The translations under genes were made by a program, and so were the position numbers. The notes under the pieces are model-generated. The model searched no databases. It was not told the origin of the DNA and worked only from the letters and a program-made list of their open reading frames with translations. 64,000 nt of DNA from Corylus avellana (Eukaryota; Streptophyta; Magnoliopsida; Fagales; Betulaceae), in the NCBI RefSeq assembly GCF_901000735.1, contig NC_081547.1:11329156-11393155 (forward strand), written 5' to 3'. This document shows positions 11,801 to 22,256 of this stretch, one piece after another (the first letter of the stretch is position 1; every line of letters starts with the position of its first letter).

Positions 11801-12274
11801 ACAAACTGACTAAACCACAATGAATTATCATAAAAAGGACACAACCAATCAACAAAAGATAAATAAAAATAGAACTAACTATCAACACAAATATACAAAA
11901 GAAATTTCAAAACAATAACAAAAACAAAATGTGCTTAGCTGCTTCTGGTGGTGCGCTCGAGCGCAGGAACTATGCGATCGAGCATAGATGTGCGCTCATG
12001 CGCACTTGCAGAGTCGATCAAGGCACGTAGGCTGCTTGCTGAAAAAGCTCGAGTGCACTCGATTGCAGATGGAGTGCGATTGAGCGTACTGACAAAAACT
12101 GAAATTCTCCGAAACTGCAGCAAGAAAAAAAATAGAAACAACAAACTTTTTTTCTTTTTTTCTTAGATCAGAATGGCAAAAACAATAACAAATACAATAA
12201 AATAAAATTGCAAAAAGAAAATAACTAGTAGAAAAATAAAATCAATTCAAATAAAAATCAATTTCACAAACAAA
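11801..12274 (-). other. Element A untranslated leader with palindromic cluster
   Basis: Noncoding region between primer site and gag. Bases 11945-12090 contain a dense set of quasi-palindromes such as GTGCGCTCGAGCGCA and TGCGATCGAGCATAG, related to clusters in the LTRs of A and C. The plus-strand frame 11948-12166 is a by-product of this cluster. Confidence 0.6.
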
Positions 12275-12295
12275 CAAATCTCGGCAATGGCGCCA
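12275..12295 (-). promoter_or_regulatory. Element A primer binding site, tRNA-Asp type
   Basis: The minus strand reads TGGCGCCATTGCCGAGATT five bases after the LTR end (…TACATCA). This matches the complement of a plant tRNA-Asp 3' end with a few mismatches, the usual Athila primer. Confidence 0.75.
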
Positions 12296-12300
12296 AAATT

Positions 12301-12977
12301 TGATGTACAAATTTAATTATACTCGCAAGTGCACGAGTCGTGTGCAATATAGCGTGTGTGCAAGTGTGAGGTCGATCCACAGGGATTTGTGTTGTGTAAA
12401 CCAATTTCTATTTAAACCAACTCTATTTTAACCTAATTCCGAATTTCGTGATTTTTGTCGTGCAAAAATAAAACATAAACTAAAGAAAATGATGAAATAA
12501 AATGGTAAAGAACACTAAGGTTTTAGAATTCACTTCGCCAAATCTTAACTCTATATTCTCGTATTTGTTCCTACAATCGACAAACTATTATGCTCAAACT
12601 ATTGTTCGATGTTTAGTTTTAATCATTCAATGAATCCACCCATTTTTACAAATCACAACAAATATCCGATTTGAAATTAAATCATCCTATGTATCCGTTT
12701 GGTTGACGAATCACAACAGATATCTGATTTCAATCGAATGATTCGATGTATTCAAAGGATGAAACACATCAAATATCCAACTCAAACACATAATAGTTCA
12801 TCACATTCAATTAAAAGATATAAATCAACTAATTGAATGAAAATCTACAACATCCTTATTCAAAGTCAAAATTGTATAAACAAAATACGAGAATACATGA
12901 GTTTGTCAATGACGAAGCTTCATCTTCAACCTTAGTTGAAAGATTTAGCCTCTCATGATATCAAAAACAATCCACAA
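12301..12977 (-). repeat. Element A 5' LTR, partial
   Basis: Begins TGATGTACAAATT on the plus strand next to the primer site and matches 6662-7268 from 12381 onward. At 12977 it stops within the LTR and runs straight into the antisense ORF of element B, so about 640 bp are missing. Confidence 0.85.
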
Positions 12978-14508
12978 CTTTTGGTAGCCTGTTGTTCGTC
13001 CGGCTAGTGCCTACTGCTGGCCCATTTCTCTTGCCCCCTTTCCACCGGTTCCTTTAGTCGAGCCTGCCAATGTCCTGACTCCTGTAATCTATGTGGAGTC
13101 AATTACTCCTATTCACTCGGGTTCGAACATCAAACGCATCTTGGAGGAGGTTGCGATGGAGGTATATTCGGACTCCTCGATGGGGAACGACGATGAAAGG
13201 CTCGAGCCTATGATTTCTGTAGCCGAATTGGTAAGATCGTCGGTTACAAAGACACAAAAAGAGGTGCAAGCGGATGCCAACTCTCAGGTACCTGGCCCGA
13301 GTGGTGCTCGGGCTATAACTACTCCTGACGTGCAGGAGTTTGCAGTTTAAGGCAATTTTGCTGCGAGCGAGTCTAGGGTGCAACCTCCCAGCGTTGGATG
13401 GTCGGTGGGTTATCCCCTTACTAAACTCAGAGGTGATCTTCTAGGGAATCCTTTCTCTGCCTTGGTGGCTCTGGTACCCTATGGCCAATTGACTGGGACA
13501 CATGATCACACCGCCTGAGCCATGGTGGAGGCTTGCCTCTACTATCAGCTTGTTGTAAGTATCATTTCTTCAATTGTTTTGCATTGCTTTGTATGTACTA
13601 ATCTTTTTTCTTTTGTTTCAGAGCATGATGAGCTCACTATTTCTTTACTGCGACTTCATGAAAGTTACACAACATTCGGCTGAGGAGTCCGACAACTTGA
13701 AAGCCAAATTTGTGGAGTTAGAGCGAAAACTGTCGGAGTTCTAGGCCAAAAATACAAAATTAAGGGGAGTTATTTCCCAACAAGATGCAGAATTTCTGGC
13801 TGTTGGTCAGCAACAATCTACTATTCAAAGTGAAGCTGCCGAGGCCACAGCTGCTCGGGCCATAGTGGACAAAAAACTTACGGATCTGGCCGCTGAGGTG
13901 GAGGCTCTTCGGGCCGATAATGGTCGTCCTTTTAAAAAAAAATTCCATACTAAAGGAGGATCAAAATCGGCCCAATGAGAGACTTGCTGAGGTCTTGAAA
14001 GAAGTCCGAGAGGCTCAGGCCGAGAGAAACGTTCAGAGGGCAACGACTGAGGATGCTTGCACGTCTCGAAAAGTGATTGAGGAAAGGAGGAAGTTTTTTA
14101 AAGATAAACTCTGAAAAACCGAGCTTCAGCTGCGAGAAGCCGATGACCGAGCTCGTAAGTATGAGAATCAGTTGTCGTATGCCGCCTGGACACACGACAA
14201 TGCTTGGTTAGATGGGATTACCTTCGGTTTCGAGAATTTTCGAGCTCAGGCTTAGGATCCTTCCTGCTCTATAGACCTCAATACCGCGGAGGACGATAAT
14301 CTGCCTTTTACCAATGAAGCCCTTGAGCAGGTCATCTCACTTGGACAGAAGCAAATGCCAGATGCTAAGGGGACCTTTGAATTTGGCTATACTCCTGGAG
14401 GTACAGACCAGCTCTCAGGCAATGGCCTAGAAGCGCAGCCTCAAGTCCCTACCAATGTACCTGTTACCACTGAGGTACCTAAGCATACTGACCCAAAAAG
14501 GGTTTGAT
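12978..14508 (+). pseudogene. Element B antisense ORF, C-terminal half, with intron
   Basis: Plus-strand coding remnants lie opposite to gag-pol. Bases 13093-13350 give an acidic frame ending at a TAA. Coding-like sequence continues to 13554, then a 67-bp intron (13555-13621) with consensus GTAAGT and TTTGTTTCAG ends. After it comes a heptad-rich, Ala/Glu/Leu-rich segment (NLKAKFVELERKL; ATAARAIVDKKLTDLAAEVEAL), a probable coiled coil, to about 14160, then a short acidic tail to 14508. Stops and frameshifts occur throughout. Tat-lineage elements carry such an antisense ORF (the 'putative gypsy-type transposon' protein family) of unknown function; assignment to that family is inference, as the N-terminal domain is not seen. 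Confidence 0.6.
13555..13621 (+). other. Intron in antisense ORF
   Basis: GTAAGT donor, T-rich tract, TTTCAG acceptor, 67 bp. It joins CTTGTT to AGCATGATG in the sense of the coiled-coil frame. Confidence 0.6.
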
Positions 14509-14760
14509 TGTGTGTGTATATATATATATTACAGCAATGAAAGACTATTTTACTTCTGTGCAGTAGATAATATTGTCCTTTCTTTTTTTTTTTTGCAAGT
14601 TAGAGGAGAACTTGAAAACAGTAATCAACTTAGTAATCACTTCTTTAATCATTAAGTTCCAACCCCCCTCAGATATCTATCCAAGAGTTTAATTGAGAAG
14701 ATCCCCTTGGACTGCTTGTCCAAGTGGTTAGTAATGAGGTGAACCAGTAGTGAATTTAGA

Positions 14761-15188
14761 GGTGAGTTATAGTCTCTTTGACTGTCTATCTCTAACTACC
14801 TTCGGAAACCTGTCCGAGAAGTAAGTTGAGAGGTGAGTTATAGTCTCTTCGACTGTTTCCTTTGACTACCTTCGAAAACCTGTTTGAGAAGTAAGTTGAG
14901 AGGTGAGTTATAGTCTCTTCGACTATCTCTCTCTAACTACCTTCAGAAACCTATACGAGAAGTAAGTCGAGAGCTGAGTTATAGTCTCTTCGACTGTCTC
15001 TCTCTAACTACCTTCAGAAACCTGTCCGAGAAGTAAGTTGAGAGGTGAGTTATAGTCTCTTCAACTATTTTCTCTGATTACCTTTGGAAACCTGTCCAAG
15101 AAGTAAGTTGAGAGGTGAGTTATAGTCTCTTCGACTGTCTCTCTCTAACTACCTTCGGAAACCTGTCCGAGAAGTAAGTTGAGAGGTG
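14761..15188. repeat. Minisatellite, six units of about 71 bp
   Basis: GGTGAGTTATAGTCTCTTCG recurs at 14761, 14832, 14902, 14973 (as GCTGAG), 15044 and 15115, each followed by CTAACTACCTTCGGAAACC and GTCCGAGAAGTAAGTTGAGA. Units differ by a few bases. It sits just downstream of integrase in the element B 3' hypervariable region. Confidence 0.9.
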
Positions 15189-15323
15189 CCTCTAACTTCA
15201 TACTTTGAGGGTTAATAGTCTTTTCAAGTGGTGCAACTTTAGGAGATTTTTATTCGATGAAATAAGTCATAAAAGAAAAGAAATAAATCAGAATAACAAT
15301 AAATCTCTTTACGAAATTACAAT

Positions 15324-15895
15324 TTAAACAAAGTACTTTTTAAGATGCTCGGCGTTCAATGGCCTGGGGAGTGTTTTTCCTTCGGAGTCCTCAAGGTAGT
15401 AAGCTCCTGCTCTTCGGCAATTGGTCAACTTGTAAGGCCCTTCCCAATTGGGAGCTAACTTGCCCTCGGTTGGATCTTTGGTGGCGATGGTAACCTTTCG
15501 CAGGACCAAATCTCCGACTTTGAAGCTTTGATGCTTGACTTTCTTGTTGAAATACCAAGCTACTCTCTCCTGGTATGATGATATGGATACTTGAGTTTGA
15601 TCTCGCTTCTTCTGTAGCAGATCCAGATGTAGCAGTAGGCTTTCATCATTACTCTCAGGCCAGAAGGTTTCCACTCGGAAGCTGCCCGAGCCTACCTCGG
15701 CAAGTATAACTGCCTCGATCCTAAAATCTAGAGCATAGGGGGTTTCCTTGGTCAGAGTTCTCTTTGTGGTCCGATAAGCCCATAGAACTTCTGGGATATC
15801 TTCTACCCACTCTCCTTTTCGGTCACCAAGTTTCTTCTTCAAAAGTTTGAAGATTGACTTGTTAGTGATCTCAACTTGCCCGTTTGCCTGGGGAT
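15324..15895 (-). pseudogene. Element B integrase, C-terminal part
   Basis: Contains the catalytic-Glu region (PQANGQVE, near 15885), the conserved WAYRTT and KETPYAL segments and a C-terminal domain with VGDLVLRKV and PNWEGPYKL, ending in HLKKYFV. The open frame itself is 15324-15842 and continues without a stop to the element C insertion point at 15895. This would be the strand-transfer enzyme of element B. Its upstream half lies at 19011-19430 beyond element C. Confidence 0.85.
15891..15895. repeat. Target-site duplication of element C, left
   Basis: GGGAT immediately before the element C LTR start TGTTGTCTC; the second copy is at 19006-19010. Confidence 0.85.
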
Positions 15896-17231
15896 TGTTG
15901 TCTCAATTATCCACCTAATTTATTAGGCAAATAACTTGATGTTTTACCCGCAAGTGCACGAGGTCAACATAGTAGTATAGTGTGCAAATATGGGGTCATT
16001 CCCACGAGGACTGTTGAATCTTGTCTAAAATAAATTCCCAAAGTGAAATAAACAAAAGATTGGATTTAAATTGATAATGATAAAAAGGTATGGCTTTGAT
16101 ATCCACCACTAATTATATTTAATTAATATATCAATATGCCAATGTTTTGATCAAGTTATATCTATTTAATGTTTGTCAACCTAAGGGTATGGGTTTATAC
16201 TCCTTAAGCTATAGATTTCCCTAAGCAACGAGTTAGGCATGGGTGTATACTCTAACTATTTTCTTTCCTAAAGGATTTAGCATGGTATATACTAAGTTGT
16301 TCTTTAGAAAAGCATATGTTCTATGGAAATCGACAAACACACGAGGCCTAGGGCATGGGTGTATACTCCCGGTTCCCCATGTTGATTAACCCAAGAATCG
16401 CGGTGTGGATTCTTTTGTTACTTATGTTAAACCCAGGACTCGGTCATCCAAATTGATTTAACTAACTAGTCCATACCACATGCACATGTTGATCAGGCAC
16501 ACACATATGAGGAATTCATGAAACTAGGTATTAATCAAGTTAGATATCATAACAAGATCATCACAAAGGCGCCAATATTGAATATAACACTAGCCCTACT
16601 AATAAAATTAGTTACACATAAAGTTGATGTTAAACATCTTCATAAAATAAAAGAAAAGAAAGAAAAAGAATAAACCCGAAACTTGAACTTGAAGAGCTCC
16701 TATTCTTCACCGTACAAGCATACATATTCTAGAGGCTTAAGGGTCTATTTATAGGCTTTAGAAGTCCTTGACAAACTAGTAAACCTAGGAATTTCGTAGG
16801 GTTTCAAAACCTATTACAATTGGGAGTTGGAAAACCCTAATATGGAAATATTAGCATCATGGCCGCAGCTTTGAGGGGTCTCATGCGCACGGGTGCGATC
16901 GATCGCAACCTGTGTGCGCTCGATCGCAGGTCTACGATCGATCCTCTTTTGTTATGCGCTCGATCGCTCATGGCCTGCTTCGTGCTGTGTCTTCTTTGGT
17001 AATGCGCTCGACCGCATGTAACCTATGATCGATCGCAGTGTCAGGGGCTCCCCTTTTTCCCATCTTCTCTCTTTGAGCCCAAATCTTCCAGATTTACTTC
17101 ATTTTCTTCCAAAAGCCTACAAAAGTGTGGAAAACACAAAAATGAATTAAAATGACCTAATTAACTAAAACCAAAGGATTAAAACATGCAAGTTAATGGC
17201 TGAAAATATGAATATTTTAGCACTTAACACA
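15896..17231 (-). repeat. Element C 3' LTR
   Basis: TGTTGTCTC...CACTTAACA on the plus strand. Bases 16890-17045 hold repeated GATCGATCGCA and TGCGCTCGATCGCA words. It aligns from about 16123 with the other LTR. Confidence 0.85.
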
Positions 17232-17765
17232 CCCCCAAACTTACATATTACGAGTCCCTTAGCAATACAAAGCTAAAAATTAAATGGAAAACTAAAAACA
17301 AAAAGATAAATCTATCTTTCGTGGGATGTACGATTGCATTTAGCATATGCAACAAGCCTTTTAAACCTCTAAGAATTCCCTAGAGGACGAGTGAAGTCTC
17401 ATAAGAGTTTTCCAGAAATGTTACCCACAAACATCATGCACAGTTCATGTTATTTCAAAAATTAAAGCATCACTTCAAGATCATGATTTTCATTCATTAG
17501 CAAGCTTAAAAAGATGAACTCCATCTTCACAATGAATTGGAATCTCAAAGTGCAATTACTTACAGTGGACATGCTAAAACATCACAAGTTTGAAAACAGT
17601 GTAAAGTGAATTAGCACTAAATTATGAGGCTTCCAAATCTTTCCAATATGCAATGTCTCCATATCTCAAAATTCATTGAAATCCCTATTTAGAATGAACA
17701 ACAATGGCATATTTCATTTTTTTTTTGGTCAGGTTGTGCAATGTTTGGTTCCCTTAAGCTTTCTA
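17232..17765 (-). other. Element C 3' noncoding region
   Basis: Polypurine tract plus noncoding sequence resembling 7984-8100 of element A. No open frame. Confidence 0.65.
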
Positions 17766-17865
17766 NNNNNNNNNNNNNNNNNNNNNNNNNNNNNNNNNNN
17801 NNNNNNNNNNNNNNNNNNNNNNNNNNNNNNNNNNNNNNNNNNNNNNNNNNNNNNNNNNNNNNNNN
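17766..17865. other. Assembly gap, 100 N
   Basis: Hides the primer site, any coding region and about 230 bp of the 5' LTR of element C. Confidence 0.9.
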
Positions 17866-19005
17866 CTAATATATCAATATGCCAATGTTTTGATCAAGTT
17901 ATGTCTACCTAATGTTTGTCAACCTAAGGGCATGGGTGTATACTCCTTAAGCTATAGATTTCTCTAAGCAACGAGTTAGGCATGGGTGTATACTCTGACT
18001 CTTTTCTTTCCTAAAGGATTTAGCATGATATATACTAATTTGTTCTTTAGAAAAGCATATGTTCTATGGAAATCAACAAACACATGAGGCCTAGGGCATG
18101 GGCGTATACTCCTGGTTCCCCATATTGATTAACTCAAGAACCCGGTGTGAATGACTTTTGTTACTTATGTTAAACCCAGGACTCGGTCATCCAAATTGAT
18201 TTAACTAACTAGTCCATACCACATGCACATGTTGATCAGGCACACACATATGAGGAATTCATAAAACTAGGTATTAATCAAGTTAGATATCATAACATGA
18301 TCATCACAAGGGCGCCAATATTGAATATTAACAAAACATAACTAGGACTTCAATTTAGCCCTACTAATTAAATTAGCTACACATAGAGTTGATGTTAAAC
18401 ATCTTTATAAAATAAAATAAAATAAAATGAAAAAGGAAAAGAATAAACCCGAAACTTGGAACTTAAAGAGCTCCAATTCTTCTCCTTACAAAGCCCTCTT
18501 CTACTCTAGAGGCTTAAGGGTCTATTTATAGGCTTTAGAATTTCTTGACAAACTAGTAAACCTAAGAATTTCGTAGGGTTTCAAAACCTTTTACAAGTGG
18601 GAGTTGGAAAACCCCAATATGGAAATATTAGAATCATGGCCGCAGCTCGATGTGTCTCCTACGCATGGGTGCGATCGATCGCAACCTGTGTGCGCTTGAT
18701 CGCAGGTCTGCGATCGAGCCTCTTCTATTGTACGCTCGACCGCTCATGGCCTGATTTGTGTTTTGTCTTCTCTAGTACTGCGCTCAATCGCAGGGAACCT
18801 GTGATCGATCGCAGTGTCAGGGGCTCCCATTTTTCCCATCTTCTATTTTTGAGCCCAAATCTTCTAGATTTACTTCATTTTCTTTCAAAAGCCTACAAAA
18901 GTGTGGAAAACACAAAAATGAATTAAAATGACCTAATTAACTAAAACCAAAGGATTAAAACATGCAAGTTAAGGGCTGAAAATATGAATATTTTAGTACT
19001 TAACT
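17866..19005 (-). repeat. Element C 5' LTR, partial
   Basis: Matches 16123-17231, but has about 26 extra bases near 18331-18356. The last base pair at the outer end is CT rather than CA. The GATCGATCGCA cluster recurs at 18660-18815. Confidence 0.85.
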
Positions 19006-19010
19006 GGGAT
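19006..19010. repeat. Target-site duplication of element C, right
   Basis: GGGAT directly after the LTR end. Confidence 0.85.
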
Positions 19011-19430
19011 GCTAAAGGAACGAGAAGTAATTTCTTATAAGAAGTTTGGCACACCATTCCCTGAATGAATCGTAGTCGAATTGCTTTTCATTATCCGTGA
19101 TGAATGAGTGTGGAATGCCATATCGGCAGATGACATTCTTCCATGAGAATTTCTCTATGCTCTTAGCTATTATATTCACTAGGGCTTCCACTTCCACCCA
19201 CTTCATGAAATAATCCACAACTACCACTGCAAACCGAACACCCCCCTTTCCTCGGGGGGTTGTTTAGTAATGTTGGCAAAACGTTGGCATTTGTTGCAAT
19301 GTTTGACCATCTCTACCGAGTCCTTGGTCATATTAGGCCAATAGAAGCCTGCTCGGACTGCCTTGTGTGCCAACATTCTTGCGTCTGAATGATTTCCACA
19401 AATACCTTTGTGAATCTCACAAAGTATATA
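19011..19430 (-). pseudogene. Element B integrase, N-terminal and core part
   Basis: The zinc-binding region shows the HHCC pattern: EIHKGICGNHSDA then CNKCQ near 19285. After ITKQPPEE the sequence jumps to GVRFAVVVVDYF-like sequence (ORF 19012-19227), so roughly 30 residues that should contain the first catalytic Asp are absent, with a frame change. The second catalytic Asp is in FITDNEKQF. A TAG lies a few residues before the element C insertion. The enzyme could not be active. Confidence 0.8.
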
Positions 19431-19652
19431 ATTACCTTATTCTTTGGAAATGCACTTAAGAAGTGGTAACACGAAACCTTGTTTGTATAAGGTTCCATTT
19501 ACCAAGGTAAATCTAGCAGCCTTTTTCCTCAGCTGGATAGCTGACTTTTTTCCTTTAGGGAGAATCCCTTTCTCCAGATACTCCACCACTTCCTTCTGCC
19601 ATTCTTGTACCACCTCTGCTGTTAAGACCGAGACCTCCTTAGCTATCGTAGG

Positions 19653-20075
19653 TCAAGACAGGGTTTGAATTATTTCCTCGGATTCTCCTACATACTCCTC
19701 GGTCGATGCAATCCGAGCAAGATGGTCTACTCCTTCGTTTTCTTCCCTTGGGATTTTTACAATGCAGAACTTCTTGAAAGAACTCTGTGAGTCTTGTACC
19801 TTTGATAAGTACAGCATCATTTTATCTCCCTTGGCTTCGAATTCCCCTTGGATGTGCCCTATAATTACTTGAGAATCGCTTCGTAGTTCAACGAATTCAA
19901 CTCCCATCTTTCGAGCTAGGCCAAGTCCAGCTATCACGGCCTCGTACTCGGCCTCGTTGCTGGTAGTTCTAAACTCCAACCTTATGGAGTTGTGCAACTC
20001 TTCTCCTTATGGGGTGATTAGTATTACCCCAGCTCCGCCATGTCTTCTTGTGGATGACCCATCCACATAAACCAT
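19653..20075 (-). pseudogene. Element B second RNase H domain
   Basis: A full RNase H fold in addition to the RT-linked one: YVDGSS (first Asp), NEAEYEA (Glu), LRSDSQVI (second Asp) and VDHLARIA (third Asp). This matches the archaeal-like RNase H reported for the plant Tat lineage. A TAA (20004-20006) separates the first strand from the rest; otherwise the catalytic set is intact. Its role would be RNA primer and template removal during reverse transcription. Confidence 0.8.
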
Positions 20076-21455
20076 CCAAGTTTCGTCCTTCGGCCACTGT
20101 GTAGCATCTGGCAAGTTAGTAAACTCTGCCAGATAGTGCGCCAAGGCTTCACCCTTGATGGAGTTCCAAGGAAGGAATTCGATATCAAACTCTCCAAGTT
20201 CAATCGCCCAATTGGCTAGTCTACCAAATAAGTCTAGTTTGCGCAACACCTTCTTGAGAGGGTATTCAGTGAGAACCCTTATCGTGTGAGCTTGAAAATA
20301 TGGAAAAAGTTTCCTAGATGCTATGGTAAAAGCGAAGGCCAGCTTCTCCAGCTGGGGGTATCTCTCCTCAACCCCTTTCAATGCTCAGCTAATGAAGAAT
20401 ATAGGTTTCTGCACCCCCTCTTCTACTCGTACAAGGGCTGCACTAACTGCTGTTGGAGAGACGGCCAAGTATAAATACAATACTTCTCCTGGGATTGTTC
20501 GATTGAGCAAAGGTGGATTGACTAAATACTTATTTAGTTCCCCAAAAGCCTCCTCGCACTCCTCAGACCATTCAAAGGCCTTCCTCAGGATTTTAAAGAA
20601 CGGCAGACACTTATCGGTGGACCGAGAAATGAATCGATTAAGGGCTGCTATCCTACTTGTCAATTGTTTGAGCTGTTTCATATTCTTAGGGTACTGTATA
20701 TCCAAAACTGCTTGGATCTTCTCTGGGTTAGCTTTAATTCCTCAGTTTGACACCATATAGCCGAGGAACTTTCCAGAGGACACTCCGAACGCACACTTTG
20801 CAAGATTCAGCTTCATCCAATACTTTTTCAACGTTTAAAATGTTTCATGTAGGTTAGTTGTATGATACTATGGCAACGTGCTTTTGACCAGCATGTCATC
20901 TACATATACTTCCATGTTCCGCCTGATCTACTCTTGGAACATTTTGTTTACCAATCTTTGGTATGTCGTGCCTGCATTTTTTAGACCGAAGGGCATGACC
21001 TTATAGCAGTACAAGCCTCGGTTGGTGATAAATGCAGTCTTCTCTCTGTCTTCAGGGTGCATGTAGATCTAGTTATAACTAGAAAAAGCATCCATAAAAC
21101 TGGGTAAACCATACCCAGACGTTGAATCGACCAGTGCATCAATATAAGGGAGAGGAAAGCTGTCTTTTGGACAAGCTTTGCTGAGGTCGGTGAAGTCTAC
21201 ACACATTTTCCACCTCTCATTGGATTTTTTAACCAATACTACATTGGCTAACCAATCAGAATAATGTACTACTTCAATAAACCGAGCTCTGAGCAGCTTC
21301 TCCACTTCCTTGGCCATCGCCATGTTTCGCTCAAGAGCGAATTTCATTCTTTTTTGCTTCACTAGTTTTACACTGGGATCCACATTGAGCTGGTGGAGTA
21401 TTTCTTTAGGGCTAATGCCAGACATATCTTCATGAGTCCACGCAAATACCTCCAA
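20076..21455 (-). pseudogene. Element B reverse transcriptase and linked RNase H
   Basis: The RT starts near 21455 (FAWTHEDMSGI), continues with WKMCVDFTDLSKACPKDSFP and, after a stop at 21066-21068, MPFGLKNAGTTYQ and the catalytic YVDDMLVKS near 20900. The connection and degenerate RNase H follow (20385-20705, 20007-20381), divided by a TGA at 20382-20384. Several further in-frame stops, for example FQE-stop-IRRN just before YVDD, show long inactivity. Confidence 0.85.
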
Positions 21456-21485
21456 ATTCGCTTTCAGAAAAGTGATAAGGCCTTC

Positions 21486-22140
21486 TCAAACATTCGAGGA
21501 GAGTTGAGAACCGACCTTCACTACTTTGCCGTTTGCTACTACCACGTCTTCTAACGTCTCAGCAAGCTCGCCCTTCGGTTCACCTTCCTTTCTACTCCAC
21601 ACGGTACTCACTGTCAAAGGTGTAGCCTCTAAAGGCTTCTTCAGGGAAGTTATGTAACACTTTCTTGCTGCAGTTTGGTCACCCTTGACTTCTCCGACAC
21701 CTTCCTCTGTTGGGAACTTCATCTTCAAGTGGTAGGTTGAGGTTACTGCTTTCAACTTATTCAAGGCTGGCTGACAGATTATTGTGTTGTAAGCAGATGG
21801 TCGGTCGACTACCAAGAAATCTATCATAACAGTCGATTGCCTGGGAGCTGTTCTTGCTGTGACAGAAAGTGAGATAATTCCGATAGGTTGGACTTGCTCT
21901 CCTACTATGATCAATGCCCATCTGTTTGAAAACTGGCCAATAGAGGATGTCAGCCAAACTTCCATTATCTACTAAAATTCGGTGGAGCAAATGGTTGGCC
22001 ACAGTCACAGTTACCACCAATGCATCATCATGGGGCATCATTACTCCCTTTGTATCTTCCTCAGTGAATGATAAAACCATGGGCTCTCGCTTCAAGGTCC
22101 TTGTAGGCCTTTCAAGAAAGAGAACCTCCTCGATCTGCAC
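21486..22140 (-). pseudogene. Element B aspartic protease-like region
   Basis: RILVDNGSLADILYW is the protease active-site region in the DNGS form usual in Tat elements. It is read in the frame 21757-22140; a frameshift near 21935 moves the continuation to 21486-21965 (TVMIDFLVVDRPSAYNTII). The C-terminal acidic linker toward RT follows. Confidence 0.8.
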
Positions 22141-22256
22141 CCTTCTGGCATGGGCTCTTCTAGCTGAGTTAGACTCTCCTCTGCCAGCTATTCCTCATGA
22201 AATGGCCAGGATTTCTCCTACTACATCATGATTCCGAGGTGGAGGATCAGCATCCC

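Larger units (their letters stand above)
6662..12977 (-). mobile_element. Element A: Athila-like Ty3/gypsy retrotransposon, rearranged ends
   Basis: Minus-strand order is 5' LTR (partial, 12301-12977), tRNA-Asp-type primer site, leader, gag, protease, gap, RT/RNase H, start of integrase, gap, 3' noncoding, 3' LTR (6662-7899). The gag with an NPGWRNHPNFSW segment and the protease motif DLGAS are typical of the Athila lineage. Both LTRs are truncated: the 3' LTR lacks about 80 bp at its outer end and the 5' LTR lacks roughly 640 bp. LTR overlap is nearly identical, implying recent insertion, yet gag-pol carries nonsense and frameshift mutations. Confidence 0.85.
15896..19005 (-). mobile_element. 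Element C: Athila-related LTR element inserted in integrase of B
   Basis: LTRs at 15896-17231 and 17866-19005 (left part in a gap), flanked by GGGAT on both sides. On the minus strand an AAGTTTGGGGGTGTG tract precedes the LTR start TGTTAAGT, fixing the orientation. The internal region visible is only 3' noncoding sequence similar to element A. No coding sequence is seen, so it is either a non-autonomous element or its genes are in the unsized gap. Confidence 0.85.

Noticed and set aside
11948..12166. 72-codon plus-strand frame in the element A leader
   Set aside because: Arises from the palindromic GCGCTCGAGCGC cluster; no family resemblance and opposite to gag.
14761..15188. CRISPR-like array
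   Set aside because: Units are contiguous 71-bp repeats without unique spacers, in a plant retrotransposon.
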